Shown here in pieces: positions 16,872 to 25,877 of a stretch of 64,000 bases of DNA. Source of the DNA: Clostridia bacterium. GTDB taxonomy: Bacteria; Bacillota; Clostridia; Christensenellales; Aristaeellaceae. The position numbers and the translations under genes are program-made. Location of the stretch: NCBI GenBank assembly GCA_017519405.1, contig JAFWSH010000002.1:1-64000 (forward strand), in the 5' to 3' direction. The notes under the pieces are model-generated. The model saw nothing but the letters and a program-made list of their open reading frames with translations, did not search any database and was not told the origin of the DNA. Numbering within the stretch: position 1 is the first letter of the stretch; every line of letters begins with the position of its first letter.

Positions 16872-17972
16872 ATGCTGAACCTGAACCTGCGCCCCGCCGA
16901 CCAGTGCCGCTACGACGCGGTCTCCCTGGGAGAGATCATGCTGCGCCTGGACCCCGGCGAGGGCCGGATCCGCACCGCCCGGGAGTTCCGGGTCTGGGAG
17001 GGCGGCGGCGAGTACAACGTGGTCCGGGGCCTGCACAAGTGCTTCGGCATGCGTACCGGCGTGATCACCGCCTTCGCGGACAACGAGGTGGGCAAGCTGC
17101 TGAAGGACCTGATCGAGCAGGGCGGCGTGGACACCGGCCTGATCCACTGGGCCAAGACCGACGGCATCGGCCGCATCTGCCGCAACGGGCTGAACTTCAC
17201 GGAGCGGGGCTTCGGCATCCGGGGGGCCGTGGGCTGCTCCGACCGGGCCAACACCGCCATCTCCAAGGCCCGGCCCGAGGACTTTGATTTCGAGCACATT
17301 TTCGGGGAGCTGGGGGTGCGCTGGCTGCACACCGGCGGCATCTACGCGGCCCTGTCCGAGCAGAGCTGCGAGACCGTCATCGCCGCCTGCAAGATCGCCA
17401 AGAAATACGGCACGGTGATCTCCTACGACCTGAACTACCGGCCCTCCATGTGGTCCGCCATCGGCGGCCTGGAGAAGGCCCGGGAGGTGAACCGGGAGGT
17501 GGCCAAGTATGTGGACGTGATGATCGGCAACGAGGAAGACTTCACCGCCTGCCTGGGGCTGACGGTGGAGGGCAACGACGCCGGCCTGAGCGCCCTGAAC
17601 CTGGAGGGCTACTGCCGCATGGTGGAGGAAGCCGCCCGGCAGTATCCCAACTTCGTGGCCATCGCCACCACCCTGCGCACCGTGCGCACCGCCACGGTCA
17701 ACGACTGGAAGGCCATCTGCTGGGCGGACGGCCAGGTGCACATGTCCAAGGCCTATGACGGCCTGGAGATCCTGGACCGGGTGGGCGGCGGCGACTCCTT
17801 CGCCTCCGGCCTGGTCTACGGCCTGATGACCACCGGGGATCCGGAGCTGGCCGTGAACTACGGCGCGGCCCACGGCGCCCTGGCCATGACCACCCCCGGC
17901 GACACCAGCATGGCCAGCGTGGAGGAAGTGGAGTCCATCATGAAGAACGGCAGCGCCCGGGTGAAGCGCTGA
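16872..17972 (+). CDS. kdgK: 2-keto-3-deoxygluconate kinase (PfkB family)
   Basis: A 366-residue PfkB/ribokinase-fold sugar kinase. The N-terminal SLGEIMLRLDPGEGRIRTA and GGGEYNVVRGL form the substrate pocket, and the C-terminal GGGDSFASG carries catalytic D308. In this operon the substrate is almost certainly KDG, phosphorylated to KDPG with ATP. AAGGAGG precedes the ATG at good spacing. It lies between uxuA and eda, which strongly supports the specificity over other PfkB kinases. Confidence 0.9.
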   Translation: MLNLNLRPADQCRYDAVSLGEIMLRLDPGEGRIRTAREFRVWEGGGEYNVVRGLHKCFGMRTGVITAFADNEVGKLLKDLIEQGGVDTGLIHWAKTDGIGRICRNGLNFTERGFGIRGAVGCSDRANTAISKARPEDFDFEHIFGELGVRWLHTGGIYAALSEQSCETVIAACKIAKKYGTVISYDLNYRPSMWSAIGGLEKAREVNREVAKYVDVMIGNEEDFTACLGLTVEGNDAGLSALNLEGYCRMVEEAARQYPNFVAIATTLRTVRTATVNDWKAICWADGQVHMSKAYDGLEILDRVGGGDSFASGLVYGLMTTGDPELAVNYGAAHGALAMTTPGDTSMASVEEVESIMKNGSARVKR

Positions 17973-18009
17973 GCCCGGCGCCCGGCAGAGATCGAAGGAG
18001 GATAAGGAC

Positions 18010-18651
18010 ATGTTTGACGAGATGATGAACAAGCTGCAGGCCACCGGCATTATCCCCGTGGTGGTGCTCAACGACGTGGAGGACGCCCTGCCCCTGGGGG
18101 AGCGGCTCATGCGGGGCGGCCTGCCCGCCGCGGAGGTGACCTTCCGCACCGAGGCCGCGGAGGAGTCCATCCGCCGCCTGGCCAAGGCCTATCCCGACAT
18201 GCTGGTGGGCGCGGGCACCGTGCTGACCTGTGAGCAGGCGGACCGCGCCATCGACGCCGGCGCCCGCTTCATCGTCAGCCCCGGCTTCAACCCCAAGGTG
18301 TCGGAGTATGTGATGGAGAAGGGCGTCCCCATGACCCCCGGCGTGTGCACCCCAACCGAGATCGAAGCGGCCATGAGCCTGGGCCTGGACGTGCTGAAGT
18401 TCTTCCCCGCGGAGCCCTCCGGCGGCCTGAAAATGCTCAAGGCCATGTGCGCCGCCTATGTGCGCCTGCGCTTCATGCCCACCGGCGGCATCAACGCCGA
18501 CAATGTGCGGGACTACCTGAAGTATGACAAGATCCTGGCCTGCGGCGGCAGCTGGATGGTCAGCGGCAGCCTCATCAAGGAGAAGCAGTTTGACCGGATC
18601 GAGGAACTGGTCCGGGAGGCCGCCGGCATTGTCCGGGAGATTCGCGGCTGA
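18010..18651 (+). CDS. eda: KDPG aldolase
   Basis: A 213-residue class I aldolase that splits 2-keto-3-deoxy-6-phosphogluconate into pyruvate and glyceraldehyde-3-phosphate. Visible features are GIIPVVVLNDVEDA, AEVTFRTEAAEESI with the catalytic Glu, VGAGTVLT, and LKFFPAE with the Schiff-base lysine K130, then FMPTGGIN for phosphate binding. The length is typical. AAGGAGG sits 8 bases before the ATG. It is the last cytoplasmic step of the pathway encoded here. Confidence 0.95.
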   Translation: MFDEMMNKLQATGIIPVVVLNDVEDALPLGERLMRGGLPAAEVTFRTEAAEESIRRLAKAYPDMLVGAGTVLTCEQADRAIDAGARFIVSPGFNPKVSEYVMEKGVPMTPGVCTPTEIEAAMSLGLDVLKFFPAEPSGGLKMLKAMCAAYVRLRFMPTGGINADNVRDYLKYDKILACGGSWMVSGSLIKEKQFDRIEELVREAAGIVREIRG

Positions 18652-18685
18652 CAGACTGCACAATCCGGCGAAAGGATGACGAACC

Positions 18686-20629
18686 ATGAGAAAGACGGAA
18701 ATCCTGAACAAGGGCTGGCTCTTCCTGGGGCCGGACAAGAAGGAGGTTCCGGTGGACCTGCCCCACACCTGGAACGCCGTGGACGGCCAGGACGGCGGCA
18801 ACGACTACTGGCGGGGCAGCTGCGTCTACACCAAAACCTTCCCCGCCCCGGCCTTTGATCCGAAGCGGGAGTGCGTCTACCTGGAGTTCCGGGGCGTCAA
18901 CGCCACCGCCGATGTGACCGTGAACGGCCAGAAGTGCATCCACCACGACGGCGGCTACTCCACCTTCCGGGCCGACATCACCGGCCTCCTCCGCCAGGGG
19001 GAGAACACCCTGGTGGTGATCGCCGACAACAGCGTCAACGACCGGGTCTACCCCCAGAAGGCGGACTTCACCTTCTACGGCGGCATCTACCGGGACGTGG
19101 TGCTGATGGTGGTGAGCCGGCAGCACTTTGACCTGGACCACTTCGGCGGCCCGGGCATCCAGGTAACGGCGAAGCCCGAGGCGGGCTACCACCGGGGCAC
19201 CGTGAACGTGAAGACCTGGACCAACGCGCCGGAGGGCACCGTGCGGGTGCGGCTGCTGGACGCGGAGGGCATGGAGGTGGCCGCCGGGGAGGGCACGGAC
19301 GTGGACCTGGCCATCGACCGGGTACGGCTGTGGAACGGCCTGGAGGACCCCTACCTCTACACCGCCGTGGCCACCCTCACGGTGGAGGGCGAGGCGGTGG
19401 ACGAGGTGAAGACCCGCTTCGGCGTCCGGGACTTCCACTACCACGCCAAGACCGGCTTCTACCTCAACGGCAAGAGCTATCCCCTCCGGGGCGTCTCGAG
19501 GCACCAGGACCGCAAGGGCATCGGCAACGCCCTCACCCCGGAAATGCACCGGGAGGACATGGACCTGATCTGTGAGATGGGCGCCAACACCATCCGCCTG
19601 GCCCACTACCAGCACGACCAGTATTTCTACGACCTGTGCGACGAGCGGGGCATGGTGGTCTGGGCGGAGATCCCCTACATTTCCGAACACATGCCCAATG
19701 GCCGGGAGAACACCATCTCCCAGATGAAGGAGCTCATCGTCCAGAACTACAACCACCCCTCCATCGTGTGCTGGGGCGTGAGCAACGAGATCACCATCTC
19801 CACCAAGGACAAGGCGGACATGCTGGACAACCACCGGGTGCTCAACGACCTGTGCCACGAGATGGACCCCACCCGCTTCACCACCCTGGCCTGCTATGCC
19901 ATGTGCGGCCCCTTCAACAAGGTGGCCCACATCACCGACGTGGTGAGCTGGAACCTCTACCTGGGCTGGTATGTGCCCGGCCTGTGGCTCAACGACGTGT
20001 GGATGCGCTTCTTCCACATGGTGTACCCGGACCGCTGCCTGGGCTACTCGGAGTACGGCTGCGAGGGCATGCCCAACCTCCACTCCGCCCATCCCCGCCG
20101 GGGGGACCACACGGAGGAGTACCAGGCCATCTACCACGAGTACCTCCTGCGCTGCTTTGAGCGCAATCCCTACATGTGGGCCACCCATGTGTGGAACATG
20201 TTCGACTTCGCCGCCGACGCCCGGAACCAGGGCGGCGAGCCCGGCATGAACCACAAGGGCCTCATCACCTTCGACCGCAAGACCAAGAAGGACAGCTTCT
20301 ACCTCTACAAGGCCTGGTGGTCCAAGGATCCCTTCGTCCACATCTGCTCCAAGCGCTTCGTGGACCGCACGGAGAAGGAGATCACCGTGAAGGTGTACTC
20401 CAACCAGAGCGAGATCACCCTGATGGTGGACGGACAGAAGCTGGAGACCCGCTACGGCGAGCACGTCTTCACCTTCCGGGTGCCCCTGGGGAAGGAGACC
20501 CGGGTGACCGCCGTCAGCGGCGAGTGCCGGGACGAGGCGGTCTTCCGCCACGTGGACACCCCCAACCCCGCCTACACCCTGAAGGACACCGGCGACAAGG
20601 GCGCCAACTGGACCAACCAGGAGACATAA
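18686..20629 (+). CDS. GH2 glycosidase, probable beta-glucuronidase
   Basis: A 647-residue GH2 enzyme with jelly-roll (~1-170), immunoglobulin-like (~175-265) and TIM-barrel (~270-570) domains. The acid/base is E368 in GVSNEI and the nucleophile is E456 in YSEYG. N522-H523-K524 fits the N-x-K motif that contacts the uronate carboxylate in bacterial beta-glucuronidases. There is no signal peptide, so it acts on imported glucuronides. The location between eda and a GPH symporter in a glucuronate operon supports this over beta-galactosidase, although some GH2 beta-galactosidases carry similar N-x-K segments and beta-galacturonidase is also possible. Confidence 0.85.
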   Translation: MRKTEILNKGWLFLGPDKKEVPVDLPHTWNAVDGQDGGNDYWRGSCVYTKTFPAPAFDPKRECVYLEFRGVNATADVTVNGQKCIHHDGGYSTFRADITGLLRQGENTLVVIADNSVNDRVYPQKADFTFYGGIYRDVVLMVVSRQHFDLDHFGGPGIQVTAKPEAGYHRGTVNVKTWTNAPEGTVRVRLLDAEGMEVAAGEGTDVDLAIDRVRLWNGLEDPYLYTAVATLTVEGEAVDEVKTRFGVRDFHYHAKTGFYLNGKSYPLRGVSRHQDRKGIGNALTPEMHREDMDLICEMGANTIRLAHYQHDQYFYDLCDERGMVVWAEIPYISEHMPNGRENTISQMKELIVQNYNHPSIVCWGVSNEITISTKDKADMLDNHRVLNDLCHEMDPTRFTTLACYAMCGPFNKVAHITDVVSWNLYLGWYVPGLWLNDVWMRFFHMVYPDRCLGYSEYGCEGMPNLHSAHPRRGDHTEEYQAIYHEYLLRCFERNPYMWATHVWNMFDFAADARNQGGEPGMNHKGLITFDRKTKKDSFYLYKAWWSKDPFVHICSKRFVDRTEKEITVKVYSNQSEITLMVDGQKLETRYGEHVFTFRVPLGKETRVTAVSGECRDEAVFRHVDTPNPAYTLKDTGDKGANWTNQET

Positions 20630-20648
20630 ATATTGGAGGATCACCGAC

Positions 20649-22469
20649 ATGGCTAAGGAAGCTCCGGCCAGCACCGCCGCGGTCAACAGGGCCAAGCAAT
20701 GGCAGATCGCCCTGTTCCCCTTCAACAACGCGGCCACCAACGTCTACTTCGCGTTCTACACCTATTTCACCTACTACGCCATCATGTACCTCACCGGCTC
20801 CACCGCCGCCGCCCTGGGCACCGCGGTGGCCTCTGCGGCGCTGGTGCTGGGCGTCTCCACCTTCAACAGCCTCTTTGCCCCCCTGATGCGGATCTTCGAC
20901 GGCATCACCGACCCCATCTGCGGCGGCCTGATGGACCGCACCCGCACCCGCTTCGGCAAGTTCCGTCCCTTCATGGTGGTGGGCAACGCGATGCTGGCGC
21001 TTTCCCTGCTGCTGATGATGGTGTTCTTCCGCGGGCTGCCTGATTCCGCCAGCGTCTGGCGCTGGGTGGTCTACATCGTCAGCTACATTGTGTACGTCAT
21101 CGGCTACACGGCCCAGTGCGCATGCACCAAGGCCGGCCAGACCTGCCTGACCAACGATCCCAAGCAGCGCAGCCAGTTCGTGATCTGGAACATGATCGGC
21201 ATGATCGGCTCCATCGTGCTGGTGAACGTGATGGCGGGCGGCGTGCTGACTAACGAGGCGATCTGCCCCAAGGGCACCATCACCTACGTCGTCGACGGTG
21301 TTGAGACCGTGCTGCGCGGCGCCGCTTACGGCCCGACCTTCTACGACATCATGGTTCCCTTTGTCATCATCATCTCCGCCATCTATACCATCATGGCGGT
21401 GGCCGCCATCGCGGAGAAGGACCGTCCCGAGTTCTGGGGCGTCTCCGAGAAGCCTGCCACGCTGAAGGACTATGCCGGCATTCTGAGGAACAACAAGGAA
21501 ATCCGCTGGCTGGTGACCAGCGCCGGTCTGAACAAGCTGGCCTCCACCGTCGCCACCTCCGGCACCGTGGCCTTTCTGGTGTACGGCTGTCTGATGGGTG
21601 ACTACAACGGCCTGTTCATTCCCTTCTATGTGCTGTGCTTCATCTTCATGGGCATCTTCTTCGTCTGGGGGAGCAAGACGGCCGGCGCCAAGGGACAGAA
21701 GCGCGGCGTGGCCCAGTTCACCGTCTTTGCCTTCCTGTTCTACATCGGCGTGCTGGCGCTGCTGATCGCCTACGACTACAACAACCCCGCCACCAAGCTG
21801 AGCATCTTCTCCATGGAGGGCGGATTCCACTTAACCATCAATCTGTACACCATACTGTTTGTCATCTTCTACGGCTGCGGCTACGGCGCCTTCAACTGCT
21901 GCGACAACCTCACCATCCCCATGGTGGCGGACTGCACAGACTATGAGACCTACCGCAGCGGCAACTATGTGCCCGGCATCATGGGCACCGTGTTCTCCCT
22001 GGTGGACAAGCTGATCTCCTCTCTCCAGACGCTGCTGCTGCAGGTCTTCATCGTCTTCCTGGTGCCCGGCCTCAACGCGCTGCCTGCCGAGGGCACGCCC
22101 TACATGGAGGGCATGAAGCTCAGCGCCATCATCTGCTTCTGCCTGCTGCCCATGGCCTCCTGGCTGGTCACCACCTTCTGCATGACCCGCTACTCCCTCT
22201 CCGGCGACAAGATGCGGGAAGTACAGGCTGTCAACGCCGTCCGCAAGGCCGCCATCCAGGGCGGCATGAGCACCGAGGAAGCAATGCAGACCTGGCAGAC
22301 CATCGACCAGGTGCCTGCGGAATTCGTGCAGGAGAAGGCCGACAAGGGCGACAAGCCCCAGTCCTTCCTGGACCGCTGGTATGAGAAGGTGTTCACCAAG
22401 CGGGAGAAGATCGGTTCCGCTCCCGCCTCCTCCAACGCCATTCCGATCCCCGAGCAGTACAGAGCCTGA
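20649..22469 (+). CDS. GPH-family glycoside/hexuronide:cation symporter
   Basis: A 606-residue, 12-TM-type transporter of the glycoside-pentoside-hexuronide family. The signature DGITDPICGGLMDRTRTRFG followed by KFRPFM lies at about residues 84-110, between helices 2 and 3. It is longer than the usual 450-500 residues because of extended central loops and a ~90-residue polar C-terminal tail. GGAGG lies about 9 bases upstream. Its place after the GH2 gene indicates uptake of glucuronides or free glucuronate with Na+ or H+ (inference). Confidence 0.9.
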   Translation: MAKEAPASTAAVNRAKQWQIALFPFNNAATNVYFAFYTYFTYYAIMYLTGSTAAALGTAVASAALVLGVSTFNSLFAPLMRIFDGITDPICGGLMDRTRTRFGKFRPFMVVGNAMLALSLLLMMVFFRGLPDSASVWRWVVYIVSYIVYVIGYTAQCACTKAGQTCLTNDPKQRSQFVIWNMIGMIGSIVLVNVMAGGVLTNEAICPKGTITYVVDGVETVLRGAAYGPTFYDIMVPFVIIISAIYTIMAVAAIAEKDRPEFWGVSEKPATLKDYAGILRNNKEIRWLVTSAGLNKLASTVATSGTVAFLVYGCLMGDYNGLFIPFYVLCFIFMGIFFVWGSKTAGAKGQKRGVAQFTVFAFLFYIGVLALLIAYDYNNPATKLSIFSMEGGFHLTINLYTILFVIFYGCGYGAFNCCDNLTIPMVADCTDYETYRSGNYVPGIMGTVFSLVDKLISSLQTLLLQVFIVFLVPGLNALPAEGTPYMEGMKLSAIICFCLLPMASWLVTTFCMTRYSLSGDKMREVQAVNAVRKAAIQGGMSTEEAMQTWQTIDQVPAEFVQEKADKGDKPQSFLDRWYEKVFTKREKIGSAPASSNAIPIPEQYRA

Positions 22470-22504
22470 GGCTTGATTCACCGAATTGAAAGGAGAAATA
22501 CACC

Positions 22505-23347
22505 ATGAACCTTCCCCTGAATGTGGACTTCACCGGCAAAGTGGTAGTGATCACCGGCGCGGGCGGCGTGCTCTGCGGCGACATGGCCCGGGCCTATGCC
22601 CAGGCGGGCGCCAAGGTGGCGGCCCTGGACCTGAACGAGGAGGCTGTGAAAAAGCTGGCGGATGAGCTGAAAGCCCAGGGCTTCATCTGCGAGGGCTACA
22701 AGGCCAACGTCCTGGACCCCGAGGCCCTGGAGCAGGTGCACCAGCAGGTGCTGCGTGACCTGGGCCCCTGCGACATCCTGGTGAACGGCGCCGGCGGCAA
22801 CAACCCCCGGGCCACCACCGACAACGAGTATCAGCACGAGGCCAAGGAGGGCCAGAAGACCTTCTTCGACCTGGAGGCCTCCGGCGTGGACTTCGTGTTC
22901 AAGCTGAACTTCCAGGGCACCCTCCTCCCCACCCAGACCTTCGCCAAGGACATGGTGGAGCGCAGGCACGGCTGCATCCTGAACATCTCCTCCATGAACG
23001 CCTACATCCCCCTGACCAAGATTCCCGCCTACTCCGGCGCCAAGGCCGCCATCTCCAACTTCACCCAGTGGCTGGCCACCCACTTCGCCGGCTGCGGCAT
23101 CCGGGCCAACGCCATCGCCCCGGGCTTCCTGGTGTCCAACCAGAACCGGGCCCTGCTCTTCAACCCCGACGGCACCCCCACGGCCCGCTCCGCCAAGATC
23201 CTGGCCGGCACCCCCATGGGCCGCTTCGTGGACAGCGAGGAGCTGCTGGGCGGCGTGTTCTTCCTCACGGACGACAAGGCCGCCTCCGCCATCACCGGCG
23301 TGGTGCTGCCCATCGACTGCGGCTTTGCCGCCTACTCCGGCGTGTAA
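22505..23347 (+). CDS. uxuB: SDR-type D-mannonate oxidoreductase (fructuronate reductase)
   Basis: A 280-residue short-chain dehydrogenase. VVITGAGGVLCGDMA is the nucleotide-binding motif, NGAGGNNPRAT the NAG-type motif, ISSMN the catalytic Ser, and YSGAK the catalytic Tyr/Lys pair. The C-terminus (GVVLPIDCGFAAYSGV) is typical of the SDR-type mannonate oxidoreductases found in Bacillus and clostridia. It would reduce D-fructuronate to D-mannonate, the UxuA substrate. AAAGGAG lies 9 bases upstream. It completes the pathway except for the uronate isomerase. Confidence 0.85.
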   Translation: MNLPLNVDFTGKVVVITGAGGVLCGDMARAYAQAGAKVAALDLNEEAVKKLADELKAQGFICEGYKANVLDPEALEQVHQQVLRDLGPCDILVNGAGGNNPRATTDNEYQHEAKEGQKTFFDLEASGVDFVFKLNFQGTLLPTQTFAKDMVERRHGCILNISSMNAYIPLTKIPAYSGAKAAISNFTQWLATHFAGCGIRANAIAPGFLVSNQNRALLFNPDGTPTARSAKILAGTPMGRFVDSEELLGGVFFLTDDKAASAITGVVLPIDCGFAAYSGV

Positions 23348-23376
23348 GGCCCGGAATGTAAAATCTTCCGCCGGCC

Positions 23377-23406
23377 TTACACCCCGGCCCCGGTTTGTGG
23401 TATACT
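23377..23406 (+). promoter_or_regulatory. Promoter of the small secreted protein gene
   Basis: TTACAC (23377-23382) and TATACT (23401-23406) are 18 bp apart, so this gene can be transcribed apart from the hexuronate operon. Confidence 0.5.
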
Positions 23407-23461
23407 CGGGACAAGGGTTCCCGGATCCACCGGAATCAAAATGGAAAGGAACGTGTCGATC

Positions 23462-24133
23462 ATGAAGAAATTCCTGTCTGTGCTGCTGTGCGCCGCCCTG
23501 CTGATCTCCTGCGCCTGCGCCGAGGGCATCCTGGACGCCGATCCCGAGCAGGTGATGGCCTTCAACCGCGAGGCCCTGGTCACCGAGTGGGAGGGCGAGT
23601 GGGTGCTGGCCGCCGCCTATATCGGCGAGGACTTCGCCGACGAGAACGACATTGAGGTGAAGGGCCTCATCGCCGTGCCCGAGAACGCCGTCACCATGTC
23701 CGTGAAGGCCCTGCTGGACGCCAGCGCCACCGGCTCCGACGCCGGCGTCATGGTGGACCAGGCCGCCTACATCCACACCCATGTGTACGACATCGAGGCC
23801 GCCCTGACCTTCGACGCCGCCATCACCGAGGAGCCCGCCTCCCTCAAGCTGCCCTGGGACGGCTGGGACGTGTCCGAGATGACCGGCAAGTGGTCCGAGG
23901 GCTCCACCTACGTCTGCAAGGGCGTGGGCAAGCTGAGCAAGGTCAGCGCCGAGGAGAAGAACCTGTTCTTCGAGGCCGTCACCGGCGTGAAGAACGAGGC
24001 CATCGCCGACGAGAACATGAAGTACATGGGCCTGAACGAGGCCGGCCAGCTCATCGTCTGCTACAGCGACGACAACATGGTCAAGAAGGACGGCGACGTG
24101 GCCTTCGCCTACATCTTCGTCCGGGCCGAGTAA
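23462..24133 (+). CDS. Secreted protein or lipoprotein of unknown function
   Basis: A 223-residue exported protein. The signal peptide MKKFLSVLLCAALLISCACA contains LISC, a possible lipobox; cleavage after CACA is the alternative. The start at 23462 is preferred over 23441 because it begins the signal peptide, with AAAGGA 11 bases upstream. The mature part is acidic, with repeated short Glu/Asp-rich beta-type segments and no recognised family. It has its own promoter and a strong terminator, so it may not share the job of the preceding operon. Confidence 0.7.
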   Translation: MKKFLSVLLCAALLISCACAEGILDADPEQVMAFNREALVTEWEGEWVLAAAYIGEDFADENDIEVKGLIAVPENAVTMSVKALLDASATGSDAGVMVDQAAYIHTHVYDIEAALTFDAAITEEPASLKLPWDGWDVSEMTGKWSEGSTYVCKGVGKLSKVSAEEKNLFFEAVTGVKNEAIADENMKYMGLNEAGQLIVCYSDDNMVKKDGDVAFAYIFVRAE

Positions 24134-24150
24134 TACCCCCCAAGCCAGAG

Positions 24151-24190
24151 AACACCCGCCGGTGCAGCTGCCGGCGGGTGTTTGCTTGTT
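24151..24190 (+). terminator. Rho-independent terminator
   Basis: A perfect 12-bp stem AACACCCGCCGG / CCGGCGGGTGTT with an 8-base loop at 24151-24182 is followed by a T-rich stretch, 17 bases after the secreted-protein stop. Confidence 0.8.
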
Positions 24191-24261
24191 CTGGCGGGGC
24201 GGAGCATTCAGGGGGAGGCCCGGCTCTGCGCAGAATTTGCGGCGGCGGGCCTGTTCCCCTG

Positions 24262-24289
24262 TTGCCAAACCCCGCCTTCATGCTATACT
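24262..24289 (+). promoter_or_regulatory. Promoter of the MATE exporter gene
   Basis: TTGCCA (24262-24267) and TATACT (24284-24289) are 16 bp apart. Confidence 0.6.
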
Positions 24290-24370
24290 GTGGAGGGGAC
24301 CGCGGTGCCCCGGGTACGCGCCCGGAGGCGGGAGCGGTTCCTGCCATGAATGCAGACGGGGTATACCGCC

Positions 24371-25801
24371 ATGACCACCTTTCTTCATCGCGCCCGCCGG
24401 GCCCTGGTGGGGGACCGGGCCTTCTACCGGGCGGTGCTGGCCATCATTCTGCCGGTGATCGTGCAGAACAGCATCACCAACTTTGTGAACTTCCTGGACA
24501 ACCTGATGGTGGGGGCCCTGGGGGACGCCGAGATGAGCGGCGTGTCTGTGGCCAACCAGCTGGTGTTCGTGTTCAACCTGACCCTCTTCGGCGGGCTGTC
24601 GGGGCCGGCCATCTTCGGGGCGCAGTTCTACGGGGCGGAGGACATCGAGGGCCTGCGGAACACCTTCCGCATCAAGCTTTGGGAGTCCATCCTGCTGGTG
24701 GGCACGGCGCTGGCGGCCTTCAGCCTCTGGGGGGAGGAGCTCATCTCCCTGTTCCTGCAGGGAGAGGGGGACCCGGCCCTGGCGGAGGCCATCCTGGGCC
24801 ACGGGCAGCGCTACCTGATCCTGCTGCTGCCGGGGCTGCCGGCCTTTGCCCTGTCGGTGTGCTATGCCGGCACCCTTCGGGAGATGGGGGAGACCCGCCT
24901 GCCCATGGCGGCCAGTGTGGCGGCGGTGGCCACCAACGCCCTGTTCAACTGGCTGCTGATCTTCGGCCGGCTGGGCTTCCCGGCCCTGGGGGTCACCGGC
25001 GCGGCCATGGCCACGGTGCTGAGCCGCTATGTGGAGCTGGGGATCGTGGCGGGCTTCACCCACCTGCGCCGCCGGCGCTACACCTTCATCCAGGGGGTCT
25101 ACCGGACGCTGCGGGTGCCGGGGAGCCTCCTCAGGCGGGTACTGCGCCTGGGGGCGCCGCTGCTGGCCAACGAGCTGCTCTGGTCCGTGGGCATGAGCAC
25201 CCTCACGGCAGCCTACTCCCTCTGCGGCCTGGCGGTGGTGGCGGCCCTGAGCATCTCCTCTACCATCTCCAACCTGTTCAACGCGGTGACCTTCGCCATG
25301 GGCACGGCGGTGTCGGTGGTGGTGGGGCAATCCCTGGGGGCCGGGCGGTTTGCCGAGGCCCGGCGGGACGCCTGGCGGCTGATGGCCTTCAGCGTGGCCG
25401 CGGCAGTGGGGATGGGCGTCCTGCTGGCGGCGGCCTCCCCCTGGATTCCCCTGGTCTACCGGGCCGTCACCCCGGAGGTCCGGAGCCTGGCCACCCGCCT
25501 CCTGCTGATCTTCGCCTGCGTCATGCCCCTGGGCGCCTTCGCCAACTGCGCCTACTTCACCCTCCGCTCCGGCGGCAAGACCCTGATCACCTTTATCTTC
25601 GACAGCGGCTACATGTGGGCCGTGGCGGTGCCCCTGGCCTACCTGCTGGTGCGGGGCCTGGGCTGGCCCATCGAGCCCACCTTCGCCACGGTGGAAGGCG
25701 CAAACCTCCTCAAGTGCATCCTGGGCTTCCTCTTTGTCCGCAGCGGCCGCTGGGTCCACAACCTGGCCCGGGAGACCGGCCCCCGGGAGAAGCAGCTGTA
25801 A
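24371..25801 (+). CDS. MATE-family efflux transporter
   Basis: A 476-residue integral membrane protein with about 12 helices and the MATE/NorM pattern. Examples are NSITNFVNFLDNLMVGALGD near residue 37, then GLSGPAIFGAQFYGAED, with an equivalent second half beginning near residue 255. MATE proteins export cationic drugs or metabolites using Na+ or H+ gradients. The ATG at 24371 puts a normal ~20-residue cytoplasmic lead before helix 1. An in-frame ATG at 24350 is possible, and neither has a strong ribosome-binding site. It is a single-gene unit with its own promoter and terminator. Confidence 0.9.
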   Translation: MTTFLHRARRALVGDRAFYRAVLAIILPVIVQNSITNFVNFLDNLMVGALGDAEMSGVSVANQLVFVFNLTLFGGLSGPAIFGAQFYGAEDIEGLRNTFRIKLWESILLVGTALAAFSLWGEELISLFLQGEGDPALAEAILGHGQRYLILLLPGLPAFALSVCYAGTLREMGETRLPMAASVAAVATNALFNWLLIFGRLGFPALGVTGAAMATVLSRYVELGIVAGFTHLRRRRYTFIQGVYRTLRVPGSLLRRVLRLGAPLLANELLWSVGMSTLTAAYSLCGLAVVAALSISSTISNLFNAVTFAMGTAVSVVVGQSLGAGRFAEARRDAWRLMAFSVAAAVGMGVLLAAASPWIPLVYRAVTPEVRSLATRLLLIFACVMPLGAFANCAYFTLRSGGKTLITFIFDSGYMWAVAVPLAYLLVRGLGWPIEPTFATVEGANLLKCILGFLFVRSGRWVHNLARETGPREKQL

Positions 25802-25810
25802 TCCGATCCG

Positions 25811-25855
25811 CGCAAAAACCTCCCGCCGCGCTGTGATGCGGCAGGGAGGCTTTTT
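25811..25855. terminator. Bidirectional terminator between MATE and galK genes
   Basis: The stem CCTCCCGCCGC / GCGGCAGGGAGG has a run of As on its left and a run of Ts on its right, so it can terminate the exporter gene and the convergent galactokinase gene. Confidence 0.8.
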
Positions 25856-25877
25856 GAATACTGCGTGGCAGCGGGGG

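Noticed and set aside
15678-18185. Long minus-strand frame across uxuA and kdgK
   Set aside because: Composition artefact with no motif; it runs across two well-defined genes.
18686-20629. GH2 gene considered as a beta-galactosidase
   Set aside because: The N-x-K motif and the surrounding glucuronate pathway favour beta-glucuronidase, although sequence alone does not exclude it or beta-galacturonidase.
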